Shown here in pieces: positions 1 to 11,570 of a stretch of DNA of 64,000 bases. Within the stretch, counting starts at the first letter, position 1; the number at the start of each line of letters is the position of its first letter. The stretch lies in assembly GCA_021018995.1 (NCBI GenBank), contig CM037588.1, positions 86,898,765 to 86,962,764 on the forward strand, read 5' to 3'. This stretch comes from Chloranthus sessilifolius. Lineage: Eukaryota > Streptophyta > Magnoliopsida > Chloranthales > Chloranthaceae. A model generated the notes under the pieces. It was given only the letters and a program-made list of their open reading frames with translations, was not told the origin of the DNA and did not search any database. The translations under genes and the position numbers were made by a program.

Positions 1-599
1 CTGTAAATGGTCCATCTTCGCTTTTTCTCCTTTACCTCCTAATTCTCGAGTGAGGGAAGGCTGAATTGGTTCCATAGGTTCGTGCAAAAAGTACTTTTGA
101 GTATTTTTGATGAAGAATTGTAGAATTTATAGCTCAAATGGGGTACAAACAGGCAGATTTTTCTTGGTTGGTTCTCATAGGTTCAAGTCTGTCCAAAGAA
201 GGCCTTGATCTTTTCCTCCATGAGTTACATTGTTTTAATTTGGAGTTTCCTAACTTCTAGTGGATCTAATGCCTCACCAATCCTTTGAATCGTAAAAATT
301 GCCTCACCACTCTTCAATGTAGATGGAAAATATATGGGCTCAATTCTCACCGGTTATGGTTTTTCCTTGAGCTTTTAAGTATATCTTTACCTTTTTCTCT
401 TCCTTTTGACTTACTACGCGATACCAAGATGTTTTTATGGTGTAATCATCATGGAAATGTAGAATATCGCAAGGTTTAGAATGTCTAAATTTGGCAAAGG
501 AATTTTAAATTTTCTAGTTGTCATGATTCTTACGTAAATTAATACATTTCCTAATTACTGCCCTTATGTTAACTATTCCCTAGGCAGGACTTGTTTGCC

Positions 600-638
600 A
601 TACCCCCAAACCTAAGATGAACATTGTCCTCAATGTTC
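600..638 (-). promoter_or_regulatory. Internal PPT-like tract with upstream hairpin, element A
   Basis: Minus strand: a perfect hairpin, arms GAACATTG and CAATGTTC around AGGA (619-638), then TAGGTTTGGGGGTAT (600-614). The same hairpin-plus-tract pair is present in D, F, H and G1 at the same place, after the last ORF. The tract resembles the true PPT found next to the 3' LTRs. Confidence 0.5.
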
Positions 639-1512
639 TAGACAAGGAGAGACTAGGGGCAGCAGGGTAAAAGAAGAAAGAAAAACTAAGAACAGAAAAA
701 ATCTAAACTATATGCAGCAGAAAAAATAAAAATGTAAAACTGAAGATATGAGCAAGGAAATGGAAAACATGATATACAAATGCAAGAAAAATCAACAAAA
801 CAATGCTAGAACTGCTAAATAAAATCTAACAAATAGAGGGATTACTATGCAAATGAAAGGAAACTAATGCTAATAACAGAGAAACAGTAAAAACAAGGTA
901 AGGGACTGAATACAAAGTTGAAAAAAATAGAAAAGTGTTGATACAAAAACAGAATTTGTTAATGCAAAATAGGAAAACAAAGTTAGAAACTAACTGCTCA
1001 CACGTAAAAAATGACGAAAATCAAGAAACGAGGACACATTAACCTAAGAAAGAAAACAAAATCACGATCTAAAAAAATTTGAAACTAAAATTCCTAAAAC
1101 AGAAAATCTAATGCCAAATGATATATCCTAAGCCCAAAGAAACAAACCCAAAAGCCTGAGATACTTATGAATCTAAGTGATTATAAAAATGATTAGCAGG
1201 AATACAGTGAAAAGCAAGATTCATAAGATTGACCCCTTTGTTGATGATGTGTATGAACAAAAATAATGAAGCATGGGAGCACATATTAAAACAGGGTTCA
1301 CACACAGCTGAGACACCTTTATGATGAAGAAATCTCGAAGGAAAATAAAATTAGTGGGTCCATTGAATATTCAAAACAGCCTATGATTCACTACTCATTA
1401 TCCTACATGATTCCTAAAAAAAAATGATCTCAGCAGGTCCAGATGGGAAAAGTGGATGCAAATGGAGAAAAACAGCCCATCCGGAAGATATCTATATTGT
1501 TTTTATAATTTT

Positions 1513-1517
1513 CTATA

Positions 1518-1548
<31 letters not shown>

Positions 1549-1553
1549 TTTTT
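1513..1553. repeat. TA microsatellite followed by T run
   Basis: About 14 TA units, then 13 T. The homologous site in element H near 26528 has only a short TA run, so the array has grown in this copy. Confidence 0.9.
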
Positions 1554-1758
1554 ACTTGTTTTGGATCAGCCCGGGCTCAACAAGAGCCCTTATTTACTAC
1601 TGCTGAAAATAATGAGAAACAACTCAGAGATTTTTTTATTTGTGTTTTCATTTTCTTTTATTTTGTATTTGGTTTTGTAAAATAAAAAATCAGCATGCCT
1701 AAAAGATAGCAGGAATTATAATCAAAACAAACATTAAACACAGCAGAATTGCTGGTTC

Positions 1759-2430
1759 TCAAGAAAAAATAGAAAATGAATACAAAGGAGAAGGGGATGC
1801 AAACTCAAGCAGATCAGCCTGATCTTCTGTCACCATGATGAGGTTTTGGTACCACAACTTTGTCATCCGTGGGTAGATTTTCTCAGGTAAAGGGGTAAGG
1901 ATGGTGTTGATGGAGGCTGCCGTGAGATATCTTAAAGACAGTTCACAATCTGGTTTGGAGGAGAAAAAAGTTTCTTCCACCAGTAATTCGGGGAGTATCT
2001 TCAGGGCATCAATAAAGGGATTGGGCAAAACCAAATGGAGGGGTAGGGGAGACAGCTGGGATTCTGGGCTGGAAACATCAGGGGCAGGCTCTTCATGGCG
2101 CACTTTCTTTCCTTTCTCAGCCCTATCTGCTTTGTTCATGGATAGTTTTCTCTTTGTAGATTTTGGGGCTTTGCCTTTGGCTTTTGGGGGTGTTTTGGCT
2201 GTCTTCTTGGTTGAAGATTTAGGGAACATGGCAACAAGGGATTTCTCGCGATCTAGGGGTTTCCTCTGTTTGGGTTTCTTTGCTTTGAACAGATCGCGCA
2301 GCTGGGCTCTACCCTTTTGATTTCTGACAAGAGAAAAGCTAAGATTAGAATAGATGGTGGTTATTCGCAAAGCACCCTTAAGTGTTCGAAAAGTTCCAAA
2401 AAGAGTCCTTTTCTCTATTTCGAATAGCAA
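1759..2430 (-). pseudogene. Post-integrase ORF (ORF3) fragment, element A
   Basis: An open frame of 223 residues lies downstream of integrase in the extra-ORF slot of Athila elements. Residues from about 85 on match the ORF3 of element C, with shared blocks KRKLSM-KADR-EKGKKVRHEEP, HLVLPNPFI and LTPLPEKIYPRM-KLWYQNL. The first half is Lys-rich (KKPKQRK, STKKTAKTPPKAKGKAPK) and resembles a basic nuclear-targeting stretch. It is much shorter than the ORF3 of C and appears broken. The function of this ORF is not established. The upstream part of the frame runs into the word-rich spacer, so the true start is uncertain. Confidence 0.65.
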
Positions 2431-2439
2431 AAGTGTCTT

Positions 2440-2700
2440 TCGAAAGGTAAAAAATCTTGAGAAAGTGTAGTTGAAAGAACTGAAAGCTTCAGATGTCTAT
2501 TCGAAATGGATTTGGCTTTAAAGATCTTTTCGCAAAGGACTTCTCCCCAGATTTTCTATTCGAAAGGAAATTTTAACTATTCAATGTAACATGGTTCTTT
2601 TCGAGTAGTTCATTACAGCTCCAGAATCAATTTGAATAGAACTTTGAACTTTTCGAAAAGTACTTTTTACTTTGCGATTTGAACTTTGAAGTGTATTTAC
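2440..2700 (-). repeat. Word cluster between integrase and ORF3, element A
   Basis: Many variants of TTTCGAAAAG and TTTGCGAAAAG in both directions at irregular spacing. About 190 bp here is close to 90% identical by eye to the LTR of element H (about 24297-24480), although it lies inside the coding region of A, far from its LTR. Confidence 0.75.
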
Positions 2701-2829
2701 ACTATGCGTACAAGAAAAATAGACAGAAACAACAAAAATCAGAAAAACAATATTGTACAAACATATTATACACTTTTCTACCATCGATTTTTGGAGATTC
2801 ATGATGATAGGTGGGCAAGGGCTCCTGGG

Positions 2830-4060
2830 TGTTTTCAATGCATGGTTTGAGCCTCCGACCATTTACCTTGAGTATTCTTCCATCCTTGGGATCTAATATC
2901 CACAGCCTCGAGGGGAGGCCTTGATGATGTTGTATGGCCCTTCCCATCCGGATCTCAATTTGCTGTGAAAGAATTTAAGTTTAGAGTTGAATAACCATAC
3001 CTTGGACCCCAGATGAACTCTTTTCTCATGAGGCTCCTATCATGGAATGATTTAACCTTTTCTTTGTACAACTGAGCTAGTGTAGGCATCCATCCTCGCT
3101 CTTCCAGCTTCGTTGAGTTGAAGCTTCCTGTGGTTACCAAAGAAGCAGCTAGATCCATATTAAAAGTTTTGATTGCCCACAAGGCCTTATATTCTAATTC
3201 TACCGTAGATGGCATGCCTTGCCATAAACCACCGAAAGGGGACATCCCTATAGGAGTCTTGTAGGCGCTCAGATGCCCACAAAGCATCATTAAGCTTAAA
3301 GGACCAAATTTTTCATCCCTTCTTCACAGCTTTTTTCCAAAATGTTTGATCTCTCTATTTGAAATTCCACCATCCACCGGTTTGTGGATGATAGGGAGTG
3401 GCTACTCCGTGAGTGATGAGTACTTTTTAATAGAGAGTCAAACGCAAGGTAAAAGTGGCTTCCCCATCACTAATGATGGCTGGGAATCCAAATCTGGAAA
3501 AATGTGGTCTTTGAGGAATCTTAAAACCACTTTGTGATCATTGGTTTTGGTAGCTATGGCCTCAATCCACTTGGAGACATAATCCACAAACTACCAAGAT
3601 GAAATTGTTTCCATTAGAAGGGGAAAGGGCCCATAAAATCTATGCCCCAAACATCAAACAACTCAACTACTGTGGATTGGCTAGGGCATTGAGTTTCTTT
3701 GGAAATCTCGCTTTTTGGCGCTTCCGCAAGATTTACAAAGGTCCGGAAGGCATCTTTAAAGATTGTAGCCAATAGAAACCACATCGCAGAATTTTTGCTT
3801 GCTTTTATTGCTAATTTAAATGGCCTCCACAGTCGTTCATGACACATTGACAATATGCCAGAATTCATGGTCCGGGACACACTTTCTCGATCACTTGGTT
3901 CGCACAATTCTTGAATAGATAAGGATCTTCCCAAATGAAATGTTTAACTTGTGAGAAGAAAAGATCTTTATCCATTCGATTCCAATGTTGAGGAATTCCA
4001 CTAGCCAAGAAGTTGACTATGTTTGCAAACCAAGGATGGGTATTGATGGCAAAAGTTGCT
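2830..4060 (-). pseudogene. Integrase remnant, element A
   Basis: Retroviral-type integrase on the minus strand. Visible blocks are [15 protein letters not shown] (catalytic-core start), [10 protein letters not shown] with PSTVELEYKALWAIK (conserved after the core), and near the end GRILKVNGRRLKPCIEN, which matches the C-terminal tail of the F integrase ([16 protein letters not shown]). In life the enzyme inserts element cDNA into the genome. The region is broken into several frames. Confidence 0.8.
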
Positions 4061-4640
4061 CATCGTGAAATGATTCATTAATGGGTAAGCTATCATCCTC
4101 GAGATTGAGAATTCGGATAAGTGATCACCACCACATTCTCCACTCCTTTCTTATCCTTAATCAGATCAAACTCCGTAATAGGAGGATCCACCGATTAACT
4201 GGCTTGGTATCCTTCTTAGATGTAAGGTACTTTAGGCGAGTGGTCAAGAACACCACAATTGGTGAACCTAAAACATAAGGCTGAATTTTTCCAATGCAAA
4301 ACACAATGGCCAGCCTCTTTCTCGCTTGTTGTGTAGTTGAGCTGGGCATCTACCATGGATCTGGCATGGCATAAGCTATGACATGGGGAAGCTTATCTTT
4401 CTCCGCCTAGGACAGCTCCTAGGCATAGTCCGATGCATCACACATCACCAAAGGGCACCGAATAGTCGGGATCTGCAAGATGGAGCTGAAATCGATACAT
4501 TTCTTAAGGACCTCAAAGGTCATCATGCATTCATTAGTAAATACAAAAGGAACATCTTGACACAAGAAATGATGAGTGGCTTGGAAATTTTATCGAAATC
4601 TTTGATGAACCTCCTATAAAACTCGCATGCCCTAAGAAAC
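4060..4640 (-). pseudogene. RNase H remnant, element A
   Basis: Recognised by position between RT and integrase and by patches matching the intact-looking RNase H of D and G1, such as the pieces around KRLAIVFCIGK and LKYLTSKKD. It is strongly decayed. RNase H removes the RNA strand of the reverse-transcription hybrid. Confidence 0.65.
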
Positions 4641-5560
4641 TTCCGATTTGCTTAATAGCCTGGGAGGAGGCAAATGTGCAATTAGATCAATTTTGCTTGG
4701 TCCACCTCTATGCCTTTATGGGAGACCACATGTCCTAGGACAATGCCTTGGGTGACCATAAAATGACTCTTGTCCCAAATTAGAACCAAATTGGTTTCTT
4801 CACATCTTTGCAACACCAACTTGAGGTGGTGTAAGCATTGGGGAAAGCCGCTCCATAAATTGAAAAGTCATCCATGAAGATCTCCATGAATTGATCAATC
4901 ATGTCAAAAGATGGCATACATGCATCTTTGAAAAGTAGCAGGGCATTGCAAAGACCAAAGGGCATCCTCCTATAGGCAAAAGTGCCAAAGGGGTGTGAAG
5001 GTGGTCTTTTCTTGGTCCTGTGGTACAGGATCCGTTGTAACCAGGAGTACCCATCAAGGAAGCGAGTAAGCTTTGCCCGCAAGCTTATCAAGGATTTGGT
5101 CAATGAAGGGAGGGGAAATGGTCTTTCCTTGTCATGGTATTTAATTTTCTATAGTCTATGCACCCTCCATCCAGCTTGTTTGTCCGGTGGACATAGTTTA
5201 CTGATTCAAATGCTACAATGTTGATGCAGATTTCTTAGGCACCACCGTGTGGGTGCTACCCAAGCAGAATCAAATGGGGTAAATGACCCCAAAGATTCAG
5301 CAGCTTGACAACTTCCTTCATTACCACTTCTTGCATGTGAGGATTCAACCTTCTTTGCATTTCTCTAGAAGGCTTGGCATCCTCTTCCGTGGATCTTATG
5401 CATGCATACGGGGTTTATTCCTCCTAAATCAAAGCAATGGTCCACCAATTGCTTTCTTGTCTTGTTTTAGAACTACCAATGCCTCCTCTTCTTGCTCCTT
5501 TGTAAGGGAGGAAGAAATAATCACAGTAGTGTTTGATGATCTCCCAAAACACATATTTCA
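4640..5560 (-). pseudogene. Reverse transcriptase remnant, element A
   Basis: The blocks HPFGTFAYRRMPFGLCNA and EIFMDDFSIYGAAFPNAY (the F-M-D-D form of the YxDD box) fall in the frame 4780-5103. They are followed at lower coordinates by patches matching the RT thumb and connection of F. The N-terminal PR-RT linker lies near 5280-5420. It is broken in several places. Confidence 0.8.
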
Positions 5561-6483
5561 GATTTTTGGAGAGCTGTTTGAGTTCCAATTCGTGGAGAAA
5601 AGAGGGTAGCAAAGGTACCTTGGTAACTTGTGAAAGAGGGAGAGGAGCAGGTCTCCAAGAGAGAGAACTTGATGATCACAGAGTGCCTTGCACAAAGCGA
5701 CTCCTTTGAATTTGATCTCCTTTTCTTCTTTCTCTGGATCCCAATCATTTTTAAATTACGTGGTGGAGTCTTTACCTTGCGTATATGTTTGTAAAGACTC
5801 CTCCACCACTCATCAATGATGTCAACATGGAAACATTCCTCAGAGAATTGAGGTTGAGTAACATTATACACATTCAATTTAACTTTCATATTTCCAAAAG
5901 ACACCTCCATGATGCCGACACTGCATTGAATGCATGCATTAGTCAGAGCTGTGAATGATCTTCCCGTAATGAGGGATGGCGTGGGTACTTTTGGTTGGTT
6001 CCATGTCCAACACCAAAAAGTCGCAGGTAGAAAAACTTGTCTACTCCTACCAAAACATCTTCAATCAACCCCATAGGTTTCCTTTCGGATCTGTCACCTG
6101 TAACACCACTTGAGTGGGTTTCAATTCTCCCAAACCTAGCTTCTCATAGATGAATAGGGAAGCAGTTCACACTAGCACCTGATCTAGCAAGGCTTTCTCA
6201 ATGGTGTGCTCCCCAATGATGCAGGGATTGTGGGGATTCCAGGTCTTGCATCTTAGGTGGTGTTGCAATTGATAGCACTTGGTTGATTTTCTCACAACAA
6301 AGGCCTTCTTGGATAAATGTATCCTAGATTGCCTTTTGTGGGTGCACACCTCTTTGAGAAATTTTGCATGGTGGACTCGCTTGATTGCATCAAGGCAGGT
6401 AGATTAATTTTAACTTGCTTGAATGTCTCCATCATTTCCTCAATTTTTGTGTTTCCTTTGTCAAAAGGAGAAGCTGACTTCAT
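5560..6483 (-). pseudogene. Protease region remnant, element A
   Basis: The minus strand carries FKQVKINLPALMQ (6292-6483), the conserved block just before the protease in all copies here. It is followed by IIGEHTIEKALLDQ, corresponding to the start of the aspartic protease in G1 (IIGEHTIGRVVLDLGAS), and by MEVSFGNMKVKLNVYNVTQPQ (5840-5910), which follows protease in F, G1 and G2. Broken. Confidence 0.7.
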
Positions 6484-6499
6484 TGCATGGGGGAGTGGG

Positions 6500-8097
6500 A
6501 GGTGAGGAACAAATTTCTTCTCCTCATCTTTTTCATCAATTTTGTTATTTTTTGTTTTTCATTTTTTGAATTTTCGATGTAAATCAATGCCATATTGCTA
6601 TCCAAATTGTTCCGCACTTGTTCTTCATCTTTTCCTCTTCACTATCCACGTGTTGTTTATTATTCTTCCACTTCTCAAAGTAGTCATGCCTTTGATTTCC
6701 TCATGGCCATTTGAGGATTCGCCAACGATGTACTGTCTCTTAGGATTGATCACAGGTTGGCTGGGTAGTTTACCCTCTTCTCTCTTAGCCAATGAATTTG
6801 AGAGTTGGCCGAGAGTTTCTTCGATTTTTTTAATGCTCGACCGTGAAGGTTCACGCCGAGACAGAAGTTCCAAGATTTTGAAGTGAACTCAAGACCGCTT
6901 CTTCAAAGGTCGTGGATCTAGGAGGGGCAGGGGCTGGTGCATCACGCCGCATGGCTTGTTGTTGGTTAGGTCAAAAATTTGATTTATTATAAAATTCTAC
7001 GATATGGTCGAAAGGTGTTTGAAAGGTAATTGATTTTTGGGTCATTGCTGTGCTGGTAATTTCCGATTCCACCGAGATTAGGATGAGATCTCCATGGGTA
7101 GTCATTCGATTGCATCATCCATAAGATCGAGCTGCATGAGCTTGTTCCATCATGAGTTCGAAATTGTGATGCGTAAGGACATTGATCAATGGAATGAGTG
7201 GGGACGCATATCGACATGCCTCCTCTACTCTTGACCCATTTGGAGCTTTAAATGAGTCCATCACTATCAAATTTTGTGGTCAAATTATCCACTTTCCTTT
7301 CCACTCATTGACTTCATACACTTTCCTCTTGTGAATTGGGGATTATTCATCCTAGCCGATTCTCGTGTCCCTTGGTAGATTCTCATTGGGTTGAATTTTC
7401 TCCAATCACCTCAAAGAGGTCCCACACCTCTTCAATGCTTTTCGCAAGTAGGTACCTCCACAAGAGGCATCCACCATGTTCTTGCCCTTCGATGGCCTTG
7501 ATAGAAGCTTTGAACCACCGGCCATTTAGGAATTTGATGGTGAGGGCATTGCCTTAATCAGCTTCTTTAAACCTTTCCCATGCTTCATGGAAAGTTTCAG
7601 GAGTTTTGGGAGAAAGAGATGATGCTTTGTCTCGCATTGGTTTTAGTCATTGGGAAATATTTTGACAAAATTGACATTGCAAATCATTCCATGATGTGAT
7701 GTCGTTTGGTGTTAACATAGATAACCATGCTCTAGCTTTGTCCTTTAATGAAAAAGGAAAGAGCCTAAGCTTGGTTGCCTCTGGACCACCCAAATACTAT
7801 GTTAAATGTTGTGCATAAAGCGAAATTCATCAATGTGTTTGTAAGGGTCTTCCTTACTCAATCCATGGAATGAAGGCAACATTTGGATGGTGGAGGACTT
7901 AATTTCATAATTTCCCTCCACTGGGGAAATTGAATGCAAAATGGGGAATTATAAGCACCAAAGGCAAAGTAGTCTCTTAACAATCTCGTTTCACCCATTT
8001 CAAAGCAGATGTCTGTGATGTATGTCGGTTTCTTAGAGTCTTTCAACTTCTCGAATTTAACGGAGAATCTCGTGATTGAGGGTTCTCCGCCAAACAT
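6500..8097 (-). pseudogene. gag remnant, element A
   Basis: The probable start is the MFGG codon run at 8097, matching M-L/F-G-R-R in F, G1 and G2. Other visible blocks are FGAYNSPFCIQFP and, toward the C-terminus, IKKIEETLGQLSNSLAKREEGKLPSQP (6625-6873), a short helical segment also seen in F, G1 and G2. Gag forms the virus-like particle. The frame is broken many times. Confidence 0.75.
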
Positions 8098-8451
8098 ACA
8101 ACTCAGAGAGAGTTTGGTACAAAGAACTGCCTATTTAAGAACTTCCTTTCTTTTACACCAGACATAAAAATAACAACAAAATTAATAAATGACCGATAAA
8201 TAAATGAAAATAAATGAAAACTCAAAGCACGCCCAAATTTGACAAAAGACAAAAGAGTGGCAAGCAGATTTATTCAAATAACTAGAAGGCAAAGAATAAA
8301 ACTCGTAAAAAAAAAAATAAAAATTATTGCAAAGAAAAGATTTTCTATACAAATCGTCAGAGACATTTAATCAAGCACTTGGAATGCAAAGTGTTTAAAG
8401 CAAAAATTAAAATAAATGAAAATAAACATAGGTTTATCTATTTTAGAACAA
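8098..8451 (-). other. Element A leader
   Basis: Untranslated leader between the primer-binding site and gag. Its minus strand matches 25900-26160 of element H. No gene. Confidence 0.6.
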
Positions 8452-8476
8452 ACTTCCCTAAGAAGCGCCAAAAACT
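8452..8476 (-). promoter_or_regulatory. Primer-binding site, element A
   Basis: Directly inside the 5' LTR. The minus strand reads AGTTTTTGGCGC, then diverges from the tRNA-Asp complement seen in F. Position and the TGGCGC start support the call; the exact primer tRNA is unclear. Confidence 0.65.
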
Positions 8477-9464
8477 TGTTGTCGCTCCAAGTGTGCCATA
8501 ATTATGTGCATTATGAATAAAAATTAAAGAATTAAAGAATGCTAGGTTATATGGATGTTAACTTATGAAAGGGATATCAAGACATTGGGGCTAACACCGC
8601 CCGCAAGATCGGGCCAATTGTAGCAAGTTTTAAAAGTAAGTATTTCAAGATCGCCCACAGAGAAGTTTGTCTAAATCCGAGAGATAAACCTCCAGATCTG
8701 CTACCAGATCCGGCTCTATAATTATCTAAAAGAGAATAGATAAAAGAGAGTGTTGGATTGTATCACATTTAACTATAAGCAAATAAAGAAAAGAACTAAC
8801 TACATGATCCGAGATCCGAGTTGGGGAGGTGTTTAAAATAAGACAAATGCGTAAATAATAGCTTCATGTACTTTAGCCTCAATTTTAATGGAGGATCAGT
8901 AGTTCAACAGGCAGATTCAATCTTCATCCGCTACCAAAGATGATGTAAGAGAAATAAATCGAATTAAGGAATAGGTTTAGACTTATGGTCGTGATCGTCT
9001 ACGATCCGTCGACTAGTCATGGGCCTATTCTTTAGTTCGTAACATGAACATCATCGTAAATGCTGAATTAGGTTACCAACGCTAATTCGCACAGGATGAT
9101 GAATTAAGGGAAGTTGGATGCGGATAAGTGAATCTAAAGAAGTCTAATGCACTAAGGTGATCATTCGTAACCCTCGACATGACTCCAATGGAGAAGACAC
9201 AAATTACAAGAACCTTTTAAAATCCAACGTTACAATTACAGCACGACTTCTTAGAGAGCCCTCGGACTTACTGATCTGAGCTTCTCGAGAGCCCTCGATT
9301 CATCTCTTGAATCCGAACTTGGAAGTACAAATCACTCACAATGGCTCTCAAAGGTAAACTACAAGAAGGGATTACTGGGGTTCGGATAAGCTATCCGGAC
9401 CGGAATGAGAAACAGAGATGAAAACTCTAAAATTTGGATACCCAAATTGGGCAAATGGTTCGAT

Positions 9465-9473
9465 CTATTTATA
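9465..9473 (-). promoter_or_regulatory. TATA box of A LTR
   Basis: TATAAATAG on the minus strand, preceded by several ATTGG/CCAAT boxes, in the same place as in the LTRs of C and H. Likely Pol II start for the element. Confidence 0.6.
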
Positions 9474-9830
9474 GTTTTCCTAAGTCCAAATTTCAGATGT
9501 GTATCAACCAATCGAATTGGATAGATCTGTATCAACCAATAGAGTCGAGCACCGTGATCCAGATCTGTTACGCCAATGAAAATGCTCGATCCGTTCACCA
9601 ATCGAGCGTTAGAAGCATCAATTCATATGGGAATTCAAAAGTCTTTGAGCTTCTAGAAGTTCCGCCAAGTGATTTCATCTTTGGGTTTTCACGTGGTTGA
9701 ATATGCCTTTGGTTTGTGCTTGGAATCTAATGTCTGGGCTTTTAATTACATTAGGTAGCGTCTGAGAGTTCTTGAAATACCCTTCAAAGTGGCTGTAAAT
9801 CCCCAGTATGCCATTTCGCAGAGTTTAAGG

Positions 9831-10004
9831 GTCTTTTCGCAAAGTAATTTGGCTCCAGAAGCTCTCTTCGCAAAGCATTTTGGCTTCAGGAGATCTTTTC
9901 GCAAAGCATTTTGGCTTCAGGAAATCTTTTCGCAAAGGACTTTGGCTTCAGGAGATCTTTTTGCAAAGGACTTTGGCTTCAGGAGATCTTTTCGCAAAGG
10001 ACTT
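9831..10004 (-). repeat. 31-bp tandem repeat in A LTR
   Basis: Six units with the core TCGCAAAG (one unit reads TTGCAAAG) starting at 9837, 9868, 9899, 9930, 9961 and 9992, an exact 31-bp period. Each unit reads about TTTTCGCAAAGGACTTTGG followed by CTTCAGGAGATC. There are no spacers. Confidence 0.92.
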
Positions 10005-10050
10005 CTCTTCTTTTCGCAGAGTGTTTTCTTCTTTTCGCAAAGTTCAAAGT

Positions 10051-10104
10051 TCTTTGCGAATAGTAGAAGTTCTTTGCGAATAGTAGAACTTCTTTGCGAA
10101 TTGA
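10051..10104 (-). repeat. 20-bp tandem repeat, inverted core
   Basis: Two full units and a partial one of TCTTTGCGAATAGTAGAA(G/C)T, starting at 10051, 10071 and 10091. The core TTTGCGAA is the reverse complement of the core of the adjacent 31-bp array. Confidence 0.85.
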
Positions 10105-10356
10105 ACTCTCTCTTGCTTCAGGTCTTTGTCTGCTCTTTTAGACCCTCTTTAGCCATTGCTGAGGCTGTTTCTTCACTCCCTCTTTGAGCTTGACATGCGT
10201 TGTTAGTTTTTTTGATCATTTTAGGATGGTTTTCGGATTTGGACCTGTCTTTTTGGTTAGCTGCAATATGAACACTAAAGCACTTATTTAGTCCTCTCAA
10301 GGGTCTTTCAAGGCTCATGTTTAGGGGTGAAAAATGGTATTTTTCACTACTTAACA

Positions 10357-11570
10357 GATGCTCTGTGGAAGGCTGTTGCCTTGTGATCCGCCATTACTTT
10401 GGCTGTGTTTCAAAGCAATGGAGGACTGATTCTAAGGGCCATTTAGATCCAAGTGACCTGTGTGTCTGGGCTATCATGGTCCTATACAGCCTTAGCCCCA
10501 CCACAGGACCCACTAGATCTGAAATCCCCATGGGAGCTTGAGATGGTAGCCTGGTAACATGGTGGTGGCAGCAATATTCTTGTTTTGTCTTGGGCTTCGT
10601 GAGGAGGATAGCCTCTGGGATAGTCTGTGACCATTCAAGTGGACAGGTTATAGCCTTAGGGTGATTCTAATTCACCGATCCAAGATGGATCCTTCTTCTT
10701 TACACCTGAGCTTGTAGAAGTCTGGTGGGAGATTGTCTGTATGCACTCTCAGATCGATATAGATCCGCCATCAGATGTTGAATCTGATCTGGTTATAGAG
10801 ATTGTAGGCTTGTGACTAGACCATTGTAGCCTCTCTCAAGCAATGGACAGCTAGATCGAAGGTTGTACTCAATCGCTTGCTGGTTCTATGTGTCTGGGCT
10901 ATCATGGTCCTATACCTTTTAGCCCCACACATAGAGCTTTAGAGGTTGAGGTTCTCTATGGATTCTTGAGGTAGCTTTGGATGAAATAGTGCTGCAATGA
11001 TTTACTTGTTATGTTTTGACCCATCCCTGGATTGTGGTTCCCCTATGGGATAGTCTGTGACCATTTGAGTGGACAGGTTATAACCTTAAGGGTTGAGTCA
11101 TGGCAGAGTGATGGGTTGAATCCTTTCTCCTCAGTGGTGATAATGTAGCCATTGGACAGGATTTCTATAACATCAGATCTAAATCTGAGTTACAAAACTC
11201 CTCTGATCTGGGCTCAATAACATACTTCTCACCCTTTTATATTTATTTTCCACACTCCATCCATCCTCTCAACCCCTTCTGTAGTTTAGACATTAGAGTA
11301 CCTTAGAATACTTAGAATAAGTGACCTTAAACTCCCCTCCTCTTAGGACTGACAGATCTGTAGTCAGATCTGGATGGACTATTAGAGATGGCTCCTTTAG
11401 AGCTGTAGATCACCTTTCCCTGTGGGATAAACTCTTACTTATCAAAACTTGCTACAATGGACCCTGTATCTTGCAGGTCTAGGATTTCTTAGTTGTGCTG
11501 GTTCCATCCCCTGTTTTACTCTTTCTTTGATTTTTAAATAACTTTTACCACCAACCAATAAAGCACAACA
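10357..11570 (+). mobile_element. LTR E, 3' part, cut by element A
   Basis: A plus-strand LTR fragment related to the solo LTR at 37885-40409 (collinear with the reverse complement of about 37905-39125). It ends AGCACAACA at 11570 and then enters D sequence. Its 5' part and the rest of the element lie left of A, outside the window. It carries two copies of the LTR hairpin (near 10620 and 11050). It is inserted in the 3' UTR of D; the following ACTTA is a possible target duplication. No gene. Confidence 0.75.
11050..11081 (+). promoter_or_regulatory. Conserved LTR hairpin, E
   Basis: Arms ATAGTCTGT and ACAGGTTAT (two G-U pairs in RNA) around GACCATTTGAGTGG. One of the repeated hairpins shared by the LTR families in this window. 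Confidence 0.5.

Larger units (their letters stand above)
1..1758 (-). other. Element A 3' UTR
   Basis: Non-coding. On the minus strand it matches the 3' region of element H (about 26250-28930 on the plus strand) nearly end to end, apart from a segment of about 0.9 kb present only in H. It is A-rich in the middle (about 660-1170 on the plus strand), holds a TA microsatellite and an internal polypurine-tract-like site, and has no gene. Confidence 0.75.
1..10356 (-). mobile_element. Element A, Athila-type Ty3/gypsy LTR retrotransposon, partial
   Basis: Read on the minus strand, the order is 5' LTR (8477-10356), primer-binding site, gag, protease, RT, RNase H, integrase, a word-rich spacer, a post-integrase ORF and a 3' UTR that runs off the window start. 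The 3' LTR is outside. The domain order is that of Ty3/gypsy, and the post-integrase ORF and gag motifs fit Athila. The element is heavily decayed, with many breaks across gag-pol. It is inserted into the plus-strand LTR E; the 5 bases after its right end (GATGC) are the probable target duplication, but the other copy is not in view. Its LTR is of the same family as that of element H. Confidence 0.88.
8477..10356 (-). repeat. 5' LTR of element A
   Basis: 1880 bp, minus strand, starting TGTTAAGTAGTG and ending CAACA, with the primer-binding site after its 3' end. The start matches the H LTR closely. From its 5' end it holds the word cluster (about 10110-9800), ATTGG boxes, a TATA box (9465-9473) and the U5-like part ending at the primer site. 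Confidence 0.9.

Noticed and set aside
1901-2320. 139-residue plus-strand frame
   Set aside because: Antisense shadow of the ORF3 of element A; no independent support.
9831-10004. CRISPR-like array (31-bp repeats)
   Set aside because: Direct tandem repeat with no spacers, inside a plant LTR.
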